A DNA stretch of 64,000 bases from Leclercia sp. LSNIH1 (GCF_002902985.1 NZ_CP026170.1:1-64000), one strand, 5' to 3'. Shown: positions 18,343 to 34,156, numbered from the stretch's first letter. Made by a program: numbers and translations. Notes: generated from the letters alone by a model not told the origin.

Positions 18343-18946
18343 TTACACTTCCCGGGTCGCCAGAACAGGCAGACCGAATAACACCGAAGGCAAGGCAGAA
18401 GCAGGCATAAGATAATTAAAGAAAAAAGGCCGCGCAAGCGGCCTTTTTTTATCAACGAGAAAGATTCGGCCACTTAACTGAGGCGGAGCCCTGCTGGGTT
18501 CGAATAATTGTTGTTTGAGCGATGTCCTGGCCGCTATCTCCGGAAGGCTAATATTACGCAGAATTGCATCTGTAGGTATCATCGCTTCCGGTGCGGCTGT
18601 TTCATCAGTCTCAGGTTTGTTGAGCGTGATATAGCGTAAGGTAAGTTCTGCCATGGTTGTGGTTTTGATAACTTCCAGTGCTTCCTCCCACAGACTTTTT
18701 TCACGCCCGCGGCGGTCCATGTCATATTCTGTCATCAGGTTGTGCGCTTCCTGGCGGTTGGCCAGCCGCCAGGAAGGTGGCGATCGCTTTCCACGGTTCT
18801 CCTCTTGACTTCTTTTTGCGGCGGGATGGTTTTCCGGACGGGGCAGGATTAGGCGAATGGCCTCGGCCTCCGTCCGGGCAACGGCCACGATCCCAACTCC
18901 TTCAATAAACCCTTTGGTCGTGTTTGCACTGTGCAGGGGGTAAAAG
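18343..18946 (-). pseudogene. Unrecognised gene cut at its 5' end by a Tn3-type repeat
   Basis: An open minus-strand frame enters from the inverted repeat at 18946 (PFYPLHSANTTKGFIEGVGI) and runs without a start until a GTG at 18888, then through EAEAIRLILPRPENHP, MTEYDMDRRGREKSLWEEA and MAELTLRYITLNK to 18343. The 5' end is therefore missing. The last 40 codons read through a strong bidirectional hairpin at 18420-18450, so the true 3' end may be different. Family not recognised. No matching 5' piece could be found at the other repeat (55211 onward). Confidence 0.4.
18420..18450. terminator. Bidirectional hairpin terminator
   Basis: GAAAAAAGGCCGC-gcaa-GCGGCCTTTTTTT has a long GC stem with A-run and T-run on either side, so it can terminate transcripts from both directions. 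Confidence 0.75.
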
Positions 18947-19020
18947 GGGGCCGCTTGGAAAACGGAAAATATCCTACGTTAAGCCTATTTTTTGAGCTGG
19001 CATGACGGGCAGCTATGAGC
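18946..19020 (+). repeat. Tn3-family terminal inverted repeat, left copy
   Basis: Starts GGGGGCCGCTTGGAAAACGG and includes TATCCTACGTTAAGCC, typical of Tn3-family 38-bp ends. It is repeated in inverse orientation at 55136-55210, identical for about the first 41 bp and similar for about 75 bp. The G-rich terminus faces left, so the element's inside is to the right. Confidence 0.8.
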
Positions 19021-19518
19021 GAAGTATAGTCATTCGCCCTATCTCTTTTGTCGCACTTTCAACAAGGGGGTCGCTTGGAAAGCGGAACGAGGTCAGTCTC
19101 CGCCCGGACTGCTCAGCTCTTTAAACAGCAAAAGAGAGGCATCTTATGAGAAGGGATTGTTCAGTATGTCAGGGCAGACTGCTTTTTCATCCGCAGGTAC
19201 TGAGGGTAAATGCTCAATTCCGGTACGATTCTTACTCTATAGCCAGACAGAATTCAGCATTGTGCTGAACCCGAATCTTTTTTTACTCTGACAGGCCTGT
19301 TCATCAGAACCCTGAAAAAACAATTTTCCCGTTCACATTTTTATTTTCCATGTCCTCATGAGCCCGGCGAAGTGCTTTTGTAGTGGTCATTCAATCCTTG
19401 TAACATCAGGATGATCCTGGTGTCAGTGAAAATACGAAATCAACACGTTGGTATCATTACCCACCTGTAAACTGACGTCGGCATTTTGAATCTCACTTCG
19501 GCGTGCCCCCTCCGAATG
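19021..19518. other. Stretch before lacI, no firm gene
   Basis: Contains a partial second copy of the repeat end (GGGGGTCGCTTGGAAAGCGG at 19066). A 40-codon frame at 19146-19268 starts MRRDCSVCQGRLLFHP after AGAGG; it has a CxxC motif but no recognised family. The rest shows no gene. Confidence 0.35.
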
Positions 19519-19547
19519 GCGCAAAACATTTCGTGGTATGGCATGAT
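19519..19547 (+). promoter_or_regulatory. lacI promoter
   Basis: -35 GCGCAA at 19519-19524 and -10 CATGAT at 19542-19547 with 17-bp spacing, the same arrangement as the weak E. coli lacI promoter. Confidence 0.8.
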
Positions 19548-19581
19548 AGCACCCGAAGAGAGTCAATTCAGGGTGGTAAAT

Positions 19582-20664
19582 GTGAAACCAGTAACGCTAT
19601 ACGATGTCGCAGAGTATGCCGGTGTCTCTTATCAGACCGTTTCCCGCGTGATGAACCAGGCCAGCCACGTCTCTGCGAAAACGCGGGAAAAGGTGGAAGC
19701 GGCGATGGCGCAGCTGAACTACATTCCCAACCGCGTGGCACAACAACTGGCGGGCAAACAGTCGTTGCTGATTGGCGTTGCTACCTCCAGTCTGGCCCTG
19801 CACGCGCCGTCGCAAATTGTCGCGGCGATTAAATCTCGCGCCGATCAACTGGGTGCCAGCGTGGTGGTGTCGATGGTAGAACGAAGCAGCGTCGAAGCCT
19901 GTAAAGCGGCGGTACATAACCTTCTCGCGCAACGCGTCAGTGGTCTGATCATTAACTATCCGCTGGATGACGAGGATGCCATTGCTGTGGAAGCTGCCTG
20001 CGCTAATGTTCCGGCCCTATTTCTTGATGTCTCTGACCAGACTCCCATCAACAGTATTATTTTTTCCCATGAAGACGGTACGCGACTGGGTGTGGAGCAT
20101 CTGATCGCATTGGGTCACCAGCAAATCGCGTTGTTAGCCGGTCCATTAAGTTCTGTCTCGGCGCGTCTGCGTCTGGCGGACTGGCATAAATATCTCACAC
20201 GCAATCAAATTCATCCGATAGCGGAACGGGAAGGCGACTGGAGTGCCATGTCCGGTTTTCAACAAACTATGCAAATGCTGAATGAGGGCATCGTTCCCAC
20301 TGCGATGCTGGTTGCCAACGATCAGATGGCGCTGGGCGCAATGCGCGCTATTACCGAGTCCGGGCTGCGCGTTGGTGCGGATATCTCGGTAGTGGGATAC
20401 GACGATACCGAAGACAGCTCGTGTTATATCCCGCCGTTAACCACCATCAAACAGGATTTTCGCCTGCTGGGGAAAACTAGCGTGGACCGCTTGCTGAAAC
20501 TCTCTCAGGGCCAGGCGGTGAAGAGCAATCAGCTGTTGCCCGTCTCACTGGTGAAAAGAAAAACCACCCTACCGCCCAATACGCAAACCACCTCTCCCCG
20601 CACGTTGGCAGATTCCTTAATGCAGCTGGCACGACAAGTTTCCCGACTTGAAAGCGGGCAGTGA
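19582..20664 (+). CDS. lacI: LacI lactose operon repressor
   Basis: Tetrameric repressor of the lac operon (360 aa), released by allolactose. The GTG at 19582-19584 begins the standard VKPVTLYDVAEYAGVSYQT helix-turn-helix and gives the standard LacI length. The frame stays open upstream to 19486, but the promoter lies there. The hinge, the sugar-binding core (LVANDQMALGAMRAI, SVVGYDDTEDSSCYIPP) and the C-terminal tetramerisation helix LADSLMQLARQVSRLESGQ are all present. Near E. coli LacI with scattered substitutions (e.g. VMNQAS for VVNQAS). Confidence 0.97.
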   Translation: MKPVTLYDVAEYAGVSYQTVSRVMNQASHVSAKTREKVEAAMAQLNYIPNRVAQQLAGKQSLLIGVATSSLALHAPSQIVAAIKSRADQLGASVVVSMVERSSVEACKAAVHNLLAQRVSGLIINYPLDDEDAIAVEAACANVPALFLDVSDQTPINSIIFSHEDGTRLGVEHLIALGHQQIALLAGPLSSVSARLRLADWHKYLTRNQIHPIAEREGDWSAMSGFQQTMQMLNEGIVPTAMLVANDQMALGAMRAITESGLRVGADISVVGYDDTEDSSCYIPPLTTIKQDFRLLGKTSVDRLLKLSQGQAVKSNQLLPVSLVKRKTTLPPNTQTTSPRTLADSLMQLARQVSRLESGQ

Positions 20665-20676
20665 GCGCAACGCAAT

Positions 20677-23860
<3,184 letters not shown>

Positions 23861-23866
23861 TAATAA

Positions 23867-25165
<1,299 letters not shown>

Positions 25166-25172
25166 GAAATTA

Positions 25173-25205
25173 ATGTCGGATACGGCGCGAGCGCCTTATC
25201 CGACC
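25173..25205 (+). repeat. REP-like palindrome between lacY and lacA
   Basis: GTCGGATACGGCGCGAGCGCC followed by TTATCCGAC forms a stem-loop, the REP element known from the E. coli lacY-lacA gap. Confidence 0.8.
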
Positions 25206-25230
25206 AACTTATCAGGACGGAATGTTAAAA

Positions 25231-25370
25231 ATGAACATGTCGATGACAGAAAAAATAAAAGCAGGCAAGCTATTTACCGATATGTGCGAAGGCTTACCTG
25301 AAAAAAGACTTCGTGGGAAAACATTAATGTATGAGTTCAATCACTCGCTTCCATCAGAAGTTGAAAAAAG
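25231..25370 (+). pseudogene. lacA: lacA (galactoside acetyltransferase), truncated by IS1
   Basis: Begins MNMSMTEKIKAGKLFTDMCE and runs to PSEVEKR (46 codons), then meets the end of IS1 at 25371. The left-handed beta-helix acetyltransferase core is absent, so this is a remnant. The loss should not prevent growth on lactose. Confidence 0.95.
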
Positions 25371-25634
25371 GGTAATGACTCCAACTTATTGATAGTGTTT
25401 TATGTTCAGATAATGCCCGATGACTTTGTCATGCAGCTCCACCGATTTTGAGAGCGACAGCGACTTCCGTCCCAGCCGTGCCAGGTGCTGCCTCAGATTC
25501 AGGTTATGCCGCTCAATTCGCTGCGTATATCGCTTGCTGATTACGTGCAGCTTTCCCTTCAGGCGGGATTCATACAGCGGCCAGCCATCCGTCATCCATA
25601 TCACCACGTCAAAGGGTGACAGCAGGCTCATAAG
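25371..25634 (-). mobile_element. IS1, terminal fragment (264 bp)
   Basis: Begins GGTAATGACTCCAAC, the same end as the full IS1 at 52180, and contains the C-terminal part of insB. It stops at CATAAG, where the Tn21-type terminal repeat begins. The two IS1 copies differ by only a few bases. Confidence 0.92.
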
Positions 25635-25671
25635 GGATCGTCTCAGAAAACGGAAAATAAAGCACGTTAAG
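25634..25671 (+). repeat. Tn21-subgroup 38-bp terminal repeat
   Basis: GGGATCGTCTCAGAAAACGG followed by AAAATAAAGCACGTTAAG, close to the Tn21 end (one change near the tip). It borders the 3' end of tnpA, as expected. The opposite end of this element has been lost at IS26. Confidence 0.9.
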
Positions 25672-26365
25672 CCGGTGGCAGTGGTCGCAACGGTCTGAAC
25701 TTGCCTGCGCCGACCTTGGTGCTGCTGCGCCAGAGGTAATCGCCGGTCAGATTGATGTGTTCCCACCCCAGCGGTGACAGGTATTGAAACAGCGTCTCGT
25801 CTACCGGTTTGCCGTGCCCGTTCAAAGCATTGGTTGCCCGTTCCAGATAGGCCGTGTTCCAAAGCACGATGGCCGCCGTTACCAGATTGAGGCCGCTGGC
25901 CCGGTAGCGTTGTTGCTCAAAACTGCGGTCGCGGATTTCGCCCAGTCGGTTGAAGAACACCGCCCTGGCCAGCGCGTTGCGCGCCTCGCCTTTGTTGAGT
26001 CCGGCCTGCACGCGGCGGCGCAGCTCCACGCTTTGCAGCCAATCCAGTATGAACAACGTGCGCTCAATGCGCCCCAGCTCGCGCAGTGCAACGGCCAGTC
26101 CGTTCTGACGCGGATAGCTGCCGAGCTTGCGCAACATCAGCGAGGCCGTCACCGTACCCTGCTTGATCGAAGTGGCGAACCGCAAGATTTCATCCCAATG
26201 GGCGCGTATCTGCTTGATGTTCAGCCGGTCGCTGCTAATCATCGGCTTGAGCGCGTCATAGGCGGCATCGCCCTTTGGGATGAATAGCTTGGTGTCGCCC
26301 AGGTCTCGGATACGTGGCGCGAATCGGAAGCCCAGTAGGTGCATCAGGCCGAAGACATGATCGGT
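25667..26365 (-). pseudogene. tnpA: Tn21-subgroup TnpA, C-terminal part
   Basis: Encodes [19 protein letters not shown] through [20 protein letters not shown] and [13 protein letters not shown] to the end of a Tn3-family transposase. This is the DDE-containing C-terminal third. Reading minus strand, it should be preceded by DTAGF, but that segment lies inverted to the right. The open frame above 26365 is antisense to the inverted block and is not real tnpA. Confidence 0.88.
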
Positions 26366-27676
26366 AAGGCGATCAATGACAAGGTGCGGATGTATGGCCG
26401 CATCGGCCAAGCCTTGCTGGAAGCCAAACAGAGCGGCGGCGATCCGTTCGCCGCCATCGAGGCCGTAATGCCGTGGGATACCTTCGCCGCCAGCGTCACG
26501 GAGGCGCAAAAGCTCGCGCAGCCGGAGAGCTTCGACTTTCTGCATCGCATCGGTGAAAGCTACGCCACGTTGCGCCGCTACGCGCCGCAGTTCCTGGACG
26601 TACTTAAGTTACGGGCGGCACCAGCCGCCAAGGGCGTACTCGATGCCATCGAGGTGCTTCGCGGCATGAACAGCGACAACGCCCGCAAGGTGCCCGCCGA
26701 CGCGCCGACCGCATTCATCAAGCCACGCTGGGCGAAACTGGTGCTCACGGACGATGGCATTGACCGGCGCTACTACGAGCTGTGCGCCCTGTCAGAGCTA
26801 AAGAACGCGCTGCGATCAGGCGATGTCTGGGTGCAGGGTTCGCGCCAGTTCAAGGACTTTGATGAGTACCTGGTGCCGGCCGAGAAGTTCGCTACTCTGA
26901 AGCTGGCCAACGAATTGTCGCTGGCAGTGGCCACCGATTGCGATCAGTATTTGCACGACCGACTGGCATTGCTGGAACAGCAGCTTGCCACCGTCAACCG
27001 CATGGCGGCGGCCAATGATCTGCCGGATGCCATCATTACCGAGTCCGGCCTGAAGATCACGCCGCTGGACGCGGCGGTGCCGGAGACCGCACAAGCCCTA
27101 ATCGACCAGTCGGCGATGCTGCTGCCACACGTCAAGATTACCGAACTGCTGATGGAAGTTGATGAGTGGACAGGCTTCACCCGGCATTTCACGCATCTGA
27201 AGACCGGCGACACGGCCAAGGACAAAACCTTGCTGCTGACGACGATCCTGGCTGATGGCATCAATCTCGGGCTAACCAAGATGGCCGAGTCCTGCCCAGG
27301 CACGACTTACGCCAAGCTGTCGTGGCTGCAAGCCTGGCACATCCGGGATGAAACGTACTCAACGGCGCTGGCCGAACTGGTCAACGCGCAGTTCCGGCAA
27401 TCCTTTGCCGGAAACTGGGGCGATGGCACCACGTCATCGTCGGATGGCCAAAATTTCAGAACCGGCAGCAAAGCGGAGAGCACCGGGCATATCAACCCGA
27501 AGTATGGAAGCAGTCCAGGCCGGACGTTTTATACCCATATCTCCGACCAGTACGCGCCCTTCAGCACCAAGGTAGTCAACGTCGGCGTGCGTGATTCAAC
27601 CTATGTGCTCGATGGCCTGCTGTACCACGAGTCGGACTTGCGGATCGAGGAGCACTACACCGACACAGCGGGCTTT
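26366..27676 (+). pseudogene. tnpA: Tn21-subgroup TnpA, middle part, inverted
   Basis: This 1,311-bp block (exactly 437 codons) is the middle of tnpA ([20 protein letters not shown] ... [25 protein letters not shown]) but sits on the plus strand, while its neighbours are on the minus strand. Turned around, its two ends would rejoin ASG|KAINDK on one side and DTAGF|TDHVFG on the other, in frame. This segment alone has no proper start. Confidence 0.88.
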
Positions 27677-28635
27677 GCCGGAAGCCTGAAACTGCTGCTG
27701 ATGCTTGTTCTTGGCGGCGTTGAATAGTTTGCCAATGATGCGGTCGTGCAGGTCGATGATTTCGTCGGTGACGGTGGCCATACCTTCAATGGCCAGCGAA
27801 ACCAGAGTGGCATAGCGTCGTTGCATCTCGAACTTTGCCAGATCGGCAGGCGTCATCTGCCCACCCTCACGGGCGATCTTGAGCAGGCGGTTCTGGTGAA
27901 CTTGTCGCTCGATGCCTGCGGGAAGGTCAAGCGCCTGCCAAGCCTTGAGGCGCTCGATGTGTTCAAGCATATGCCGAGAGTTCGGCTTGACGGGCGACTG
28001 GCGCAGCCATGCCAGCCACGTCAATTTGCTGCCGTCCTTGCGCTTGAGAAGTTCGTCCAGGCGCTGACGGTGGAGCGATAACAAAGAATCGGTCAACGCC
28101 GCGTAAATACGCCGGTTGGCACGGGTGATGGCCTCGGCGCTCGCGCGCTCGATGGCATTCATGGCGGGCAGGATGATGCTCTGCCGCCGCAGGTTTTCGA
28201 CAAGGGTGCTGGCCAGCACAATCCCTTTATCGGTCTGCAAGGCCAGCTCGGTCAATGTATGCACGGCTGCCGGTAGTGACTCATGGTGAAGGGCTTGAAC
28301 CCGAACACCGTTTGCAGCTCGACCAAGTGCTCCCGCCGCGTCTGCTCGCGCTGGCCGTAATCGTTCCAACTTTCCACCGGCACCTTGAGTTGTGCGGCCA
28401 CCATGCGCAACAGGGGCGGAAACGGAGGCTCATCGATGCCCAAGAAGATGCCAGGGAATCGCAAGTAGCAAAGCTGCACGGCGAAGCCCAATCGATTCGC
28501 AGCGCCGCGACGCTGGCGGATCACCGATAGGTCGGTTTCGTTGAACGTGTAGTGCCGTATCAGTTCGTCTTTGGCATCTGGTAGTGCCAGCAGGCTTTCG
28601 CGCTCGGTGGCGGACAGGATTGAGCGGCGCGGCAT
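27677..28635 (-). pseudogene. tnpA: Tn21-subgroup TnpA, N-terminal part with frameshift
   Basis: Starts MPRRSILSATERESLLALP 2 bp after tnpR and runs to FTMSHYR, where one base appears missing near 28271 (CCGGCA where CGG GCA is expected). The original frame continues [16 protein letters not shown] to [10 protein letters not shown] at the inversion point. So the transposase is broken twice: a 1-bp deletion and the inversion. Confidence 0.87.
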
Positions 28636-28637
28636 GA

Positions 28638-29195
28638 TCAGTCTTCCCGCAGGTACTGGTACAAGGTTTCGCGACTGATGCCGAAGTCACGGGCCACCAA
28701 GGTTTTTTGATCGCCTGCCGCGACTCGCTGTTTCAACTTGGCAATTTGTTCGCTGTTCAGCGATTTCTTTCGTCCCCGGTAGGCACCGCGCTGCTTGGCC
28801 AGCACGATTCCCTCGCGCTGGCGTTCGCGGATCAGTGCGCGCTCGAACTCCGCAAAAGCCCCCATGACCGACAGCATCAAATTGGCCATCGGTGAGTCAT
28901 CGCCGGTGAACGCCAGCCCTTCTTTGACAAACTCCATCCGCACGCCCCGTTGTGTCAGCCCCTGAACGATGCGGCGCAGGTCATCGAGATTGCGTGCCAA
29001 CCTGTCCATGCTGTGCACCACCACGGTGTCGCCCTCGCGCACAAAGGCCAGCAGCCTTTCAAGTTCGGGACGTTGCGTGTCCTTGCCGGAAGCCTTATCG
29101 GTGAATACCTTACCGACTTCGATTTGCTCCAGTTGCCGATCAGGGTTCTGGTCGAAGCTGCTGACGCGGATATAGCCAATGCGTTGACCTTGCAA
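28638..29195 (-). CDS. tnpR: TnpR serine resolvase
   Basis: Cointegrate resolvase (185 aa) of the Tn21 subgroup. The TTG at 29193-29195, four nt after GGAGG, is taken as the start and gives LQGQRIGYIRVSSFDQNPDR with the catalytic Ser of VSSFDQ; an upstream ATG would add 23 residues through the res site. Other marks: VVVHSMDRLARN, the E-helix GAFAEFERALIRERQREGI, and a C-terminal HTH (DFGISRETLYQYL). Intact, so it could still resolve at res. Confidence 0.9.
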   Translation of the reverse strand: MQGQRIGYIRVSSFDQNPDRQLEQIEVGKVFTDKASGKDTQRPELERLLAFVREGDTVVVHSMDRLARNLDDLRRIVQGLTQRGVRMEFVKEGLAFTGDDSPMANLMLSVMGAFAEFERALIRERQREGIVLAKQRGAYRGRKKSLNSEQIAKLKQRVAAGDQKTLVARDFGISRETLYQYLRED

Positions 29196-29324
29196 GGTGC
29201 CTCCAAAGGTAAAAGTGTCAGGATGAAATCCATTACCCTTGGCGGCTTGTGTCAATAAATACAAACTACAACTCTATTCTGACGTGCTTTGCGCCAAGCA
29301 TCTGACATCAGGTTAGGGTATGCC
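29196..29324. promoter_or_regulatory. Probable res site region of the mer transposon
   Basis: The 129-bp gap between tnpR and the DUF3330 gene is where Tn21-type elements carry res. Individual resolvase half-sites were not resolved by eye. Confidence 0.45.
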
Positions 29325-29537
29325 TCAATCTGACGGCTGCGAACCGCCAGGGACAGGCGCAATGTCAGATTCTGTCGCGGCCTTGGCGCGTGCCTGGAAG
29401 CGTTCATAGCAATCCAGCCCGCAGAAATGTTCGACGTATTCCGCGCCTTCCGGGGTGAAGGCGGCATCGAGCGGAATTTCTTTGCAGCATACGCAGCAGG
29501 TGGTGCAACTGGCAGTGTTCGGGGCGTTTGCGTTCAT
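29325..29537 (-). CDS. DUF3330 small Cys-rich protein of mer transposons
   Basis: Protein of 70 aa with a zinc-ribbon-like pattern [12 protein letters not shown] and [11 protein letters not shown]. Small DUF3330 proteins are common at the distal end of mer operons beside tnpR; their role is unknown. Start follows GGAGGAGTACCACC-like sequence (GAGGAGT). Confidence 0.75.
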   Translation of the reverse strand: MNANAPNTASCTTCCVCCKEIPLDAAFTPEGAEYVEHFCGLDCYERFQARAKAATESDIAPVPGGSQPSD

Positions 29538-29602
29538 GGTGGTACTCCTCCAGATTGGTAGCGAAGCTCAAAGCTGCCCACTCTCGGCTGGCTGGGAAGC
29601 GG

Positions 29603-29839
29603 TCATGATCTTCCCTTGAAGGCCCGCAGCAGCCGCGTCACAGACAGGACAAACAAGCCGGTCAGCGTGAGGGCTGCAATACCCCAGTGCTCCCCGATGA
29701 ACGCGCCGGCCGTCGTGCCGGCTAGCACAATGGCGAGAATCGGCAAATGGCAGGGACAGGTGAGCACGGCCAGCGCGCCCCACAAGTAGCCGGTGATCGG
29801 TTTGTGCGTCTCAGACGGCAAGTGCTCTGGGCTGTTCAT
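29603..29839 (-). CDS. merE: MerE mercury transporter
   Basis: Small inner-membrane protein (78 aa) with two membrane helices ([20 protein letters not shown] and [19 protein letters not shown]) and the Cys pair CPC in helix 1. Members mediate Hg2+/methylmercury uptake. Overlaps merD by 4 bp (29836-29839). Last gene of the mer operon. Confidence 0.92.
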
Positions 29840-30201
29840 GGCAGACTCTCCGCGTGCTGTGCCGGTTCGGTTGGCATGGCGGCCAGTTGCATTTCGAGGC
29901 TGGCCAGGGCCTCGCGCCGACGCTCGACGAGTTGCCGCAACACGGCAAGCTGCGCAGACGCACCGTCACCGTCCGCAGCATCCAGCGCCCGGCACAGCCG
30001 CGCCAGTGCGTCCAGGCCGATACCCGCTTCGAAGGCAGCCCGTACAAAGCGCAGCCGTTGCAACGCGGTGTCATCGAACAAGCCGTAGCCGCCCGTGGTG
30101 TACGCGACCGGCCGTAGCAATCCGCGCAGCAGGTAGTCGCGCACGATATGCACGCTCACCCCGGCATCAAGGGCCAGCCGGGACACTGTGTAGGCGCTCA
30201 T
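29836..30201 (-). CDS. merD: MerD secondary mer regulator
   Basis: MerR-family coregulator (121 aa) that helps shut the mer promoter. The HTH lies at the N-terminus ([20 protein letters not shown]). The start MSAYTV at 30199-30201 gives the usual length. 17 bp after merA and overlapping merE. With merR and the mer promoter gone, its natural target is absent from this window. Confidence 0.92.
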
Positions 30202-30218
30202 TGAACACCTCCTTTTCC

Positions 30219-32368
<2,150 letters not shown>

Positions 32369-32395
32369 GTGTCGCTCCCGAGTTCGGTTAACGGA

Positions 32396-32556
32396 TCAGC
32401 GTTTGAGGCTGGACGGATAGCCCGCGTCCTCGGTCGCCTTGGTCAACTTCTGGACGTTGGTCTTGGCATCGTCGAAGGTGACGACGGCCTGGCGCTTGTC
32501 GAAACTTACGTCGGTCTTGCTCACGCCCTCAACCTTGGAAAGCGCGTGCTTGACAG
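32396..32556 (-). pseudogene. merP: merP (periplasmic Hg2+ binding protein), 5' end lost
   Basis: Encodes the last 53 codons from CPVKHALSKVEGVSKTDVSF to YPSSLKR. The signal peptide and first Cys of the MTCxxC site are removed exactly at the IS26 end (32557). merT and merR are also missing. Confidence 0.92.
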
Positions 32557-33376
32557 GGCACTGTTGCAAATAGTCGGTGGTGATAAACTTATCATCCCCT
32601 TTTGCTGATGGAGCTGCACATGAACCCATTCAAAGGCCGGCATTTTCAGCGTGACATCATTCTGTGGGCCGTACGCTGGTACTGCAAATACGGCATCAGT
32701 TACCGTGAGCTGCAGGAGATGCTGGCTGAACGCGGAGTGAATGTCGATCACTCCACGATTTACCGCTGGGTTCAGCGTTATGCGCCTGAAATGGAAAAAC
32801 GGCTGCGCTGGCACTGGCGTAACCCTTCCGATCTTTGCCCGTGGCACATGGATGAAACCTACGTGAAGGTCAATGGCCGCTGGGCGTATCTGTACCGGGC
32901 CGTCGACAGCCGGGGCCGCACTGTCGATTTTTATCTCTCCTCCCGTCGTAACAGCAAAGCTGCATACCGGTTTCTGGGTAAAATCCTCAACAACGTGAAG
33001 AAGTGGCAGATCCCGCGATTCATCAACACGGATAAAGCGCCCGCCTATGGTCGCGCGCTTGCTCTGCTCAAACGCGAAGGCCGGTGCCCGTCTGACGTTG
33101 AACACCGACAGATTAAGTACCGGAACAACGTGATTGAATGCGATCATGGCAAACTGAAACGGATAATCGGCGCCACGCTGGGATTTAAATCCATGAAGAC
33201 GGCTTACGCCACCATCAAAGGTATTGAGGTGATGCGTGCACTACGCAAAGGCCAGGCCTCAGCATTTTATTATGGTGATCCCCTGGGCGAAATGCGCCTG
33301 GTAAGCAGAGTTTTTGAAATGTAAGGCCTTTGAATAAGACAAAAGGCTGCCTCATCGCTAACTTTGCAACAGTGCC
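32557..33376 (+). mobile_element. IS26 (820 bp, complete)
   Basis: Both 14-bp ends are present: GGCACTGTTGCAAA at 32557 and TTTGCAACAGTGCC ending 33376, exactly 820 bp. The 8-bp flanks (cttgacag / accgagag approximately) do not match, so no target duplication; this fits an IS26-mediated deletion that removed merR, merT and part of merP. Confidence 0.96.
32620..33324 (+). CDS. tnpA: IS26 transposase
   Basis: IS6-family DDE transposase (234 aa) starting MNPFKGRHFQRDIILWAVRW, with DETYVKVNGRW, TVDFYLSSRRNSKAAYRF and NNVIECDHGKLKRI carrying the catalytic D-D-E residues. Intact. The ATG at 32620 is position 64 of the IS, as usual. Confidence 0.97.
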   Translation: MNPFKGRHFQRDIILWAVRWYCKYGISYRELQEMLAERGVNVDHSTIYRWVQRYAPEMEKRLRWHWRNPSDLCPWHMDETYVKVNGRWAYLYRAVDSRGRTVDFYLSSRRNSKAAYRFLGKILNNVKKWQIPRFINTDKAPAYGRALALLKREGRCPSDVEHRQIKYRNNVIECDHGKLKRIIGATLGFKSMKTAYATIKGIEVMRALRKGQASAFYYGDPLGEMRLVSRVFEM

Positions 33377-33541
33377 ACCGAGAGCACAATAAGACCCGGA
33401 AGCTGTGATGCGGACTCCCTTTCCTGTAACGAACTTCCCGCCCACTCACCGGCGAACCCCGGTGGTAAGTGCTTAGCCAGCTTGTCCATTGCCGCCATTG
33501 CGGTACCCGACGATTTTCCCTGTGCGGCACTCCCGGTAATG
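33377..33541 (-). pseudogene. RND efflux permease fragment
   Basis: Minus-strand frame reading SSGTAMAAMDKLAKHLPPGF and EWAGSSLQERESASQLPGLI, typical of HAE1-type RND transporter internal sequence. About 55 codons, cut by IS26 on one side and fused to an unrelated fragment on the other. Specific transporter not identified. Confidence 0.6.
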
Positions 33542-33544
33542 CGT

Positions 33545-33742
33545 ATGGCAGGATACCGGTAAAATCTTTATCAATACTCTGCACCACGCCCTTGACCTCA
33601 ACCTTTCGGCCACCAATCTTGTCATCCGCTGCAACTTCGTTTTCATCGTAGAATGCGGTTAAAGCTTTAGCCGTAGTTCTTTAAACACTACCATCAGAGT
33701 CATCACTACCGGCGTTAGCCTTAACGGATTGCTTCGGACCAT
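33545..33742 (-). pseudogene. tRNA_anti-like OB-fold protein fragment
   Basis: Minus-strand frame TAKALTAFYDENEVAADDKI, GRKVEVKGVVQSIDKDFTG matches the tRNA_anti-like OB-fold lipoprotein family. An in-frame TAA lies just upstream, and the 3' end joins the RND fragment in a different frame. Non-functional remnant. Confidence 0.6.
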
Positions 33743-34156
33743 TTAAGGCTGCGGTAAACTAAGAAATGACGCTCTTATTTCTGTATAACTGACGAACTCA
33801 GTGCAGGAATGAGGTTCGGTTTTGTCTTTAGCGACAACTTTACCTTTTTCATGAATCATCATGCCTGCATCCGTACCGAGGATAATGGTGTCATGAATAA
33901 TTGAATATGCAGGGGTTCCTTTCTCCATGCCCTGTGTGGCTTGCGCTAATACTCCTTTGGTTGATTGTTCACTCGGTTCTTTGGCGTTGATTTCACCTTT
34001 TATCGCCAGCTCACAGGTTGTAATGAATCGCGTTCGGATATAGGCTGCGGCGGAGTTATTATAGTGCTGCAGATTCCAGGTGCTACGGGATGCTTGTTGG
34101 CCAGCAATCACAGAAAAAGAGAAAACGATGAAGGACAGCGCTAACGTTTTTTTCAT
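33743..34156 (-). CDS. Predicted secreted hypothetical protein
   Basis: Protein of about 137 aa with a signal peptide (MKKTLALSFIVFSFSVIAGQ) and an exported body that has two to three Cys (TTCELAIKGE, HSCTEF). No family recognised. The ATG at 34154-34156 begins the signal; MEMKK (34162) is an alternative. Further upstream the open frame only translates a hexanucleotide repeat (LFLFLF), which is unlikely to be coding. TGGA lies just before the chosen ATG. Confidence 0.6.
   Translation of the reverse strand: MKKTLALSFIVFSFSVIAGQQASRSTWNLQHYNNSAAAYIRTRFITTCELAIKGEINAKEPSEQSTKGVLAQATQGMEKGTPAYSIIHDTIILGTDAGMMIHEKGKVVAKDKTEPHSCTEFVSYTEIRASFLSLPQP

Noticed and set aside
19486..19581. N-terminal extension of LacI
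   Set aside because: Covers the lacI promoter; the standard GTG start gives the known 360-aa protein.
26339..27727. A separate intact plus-strand transposase gene
   Set aside because: Its two ends are antisense to flanking tnpA pieces; only the middle 437 codons are genuine and they are an inverted block.
32557..33376. IS26-bounded composite transposon
   Set aside because: Only one IS26 copy in the window.
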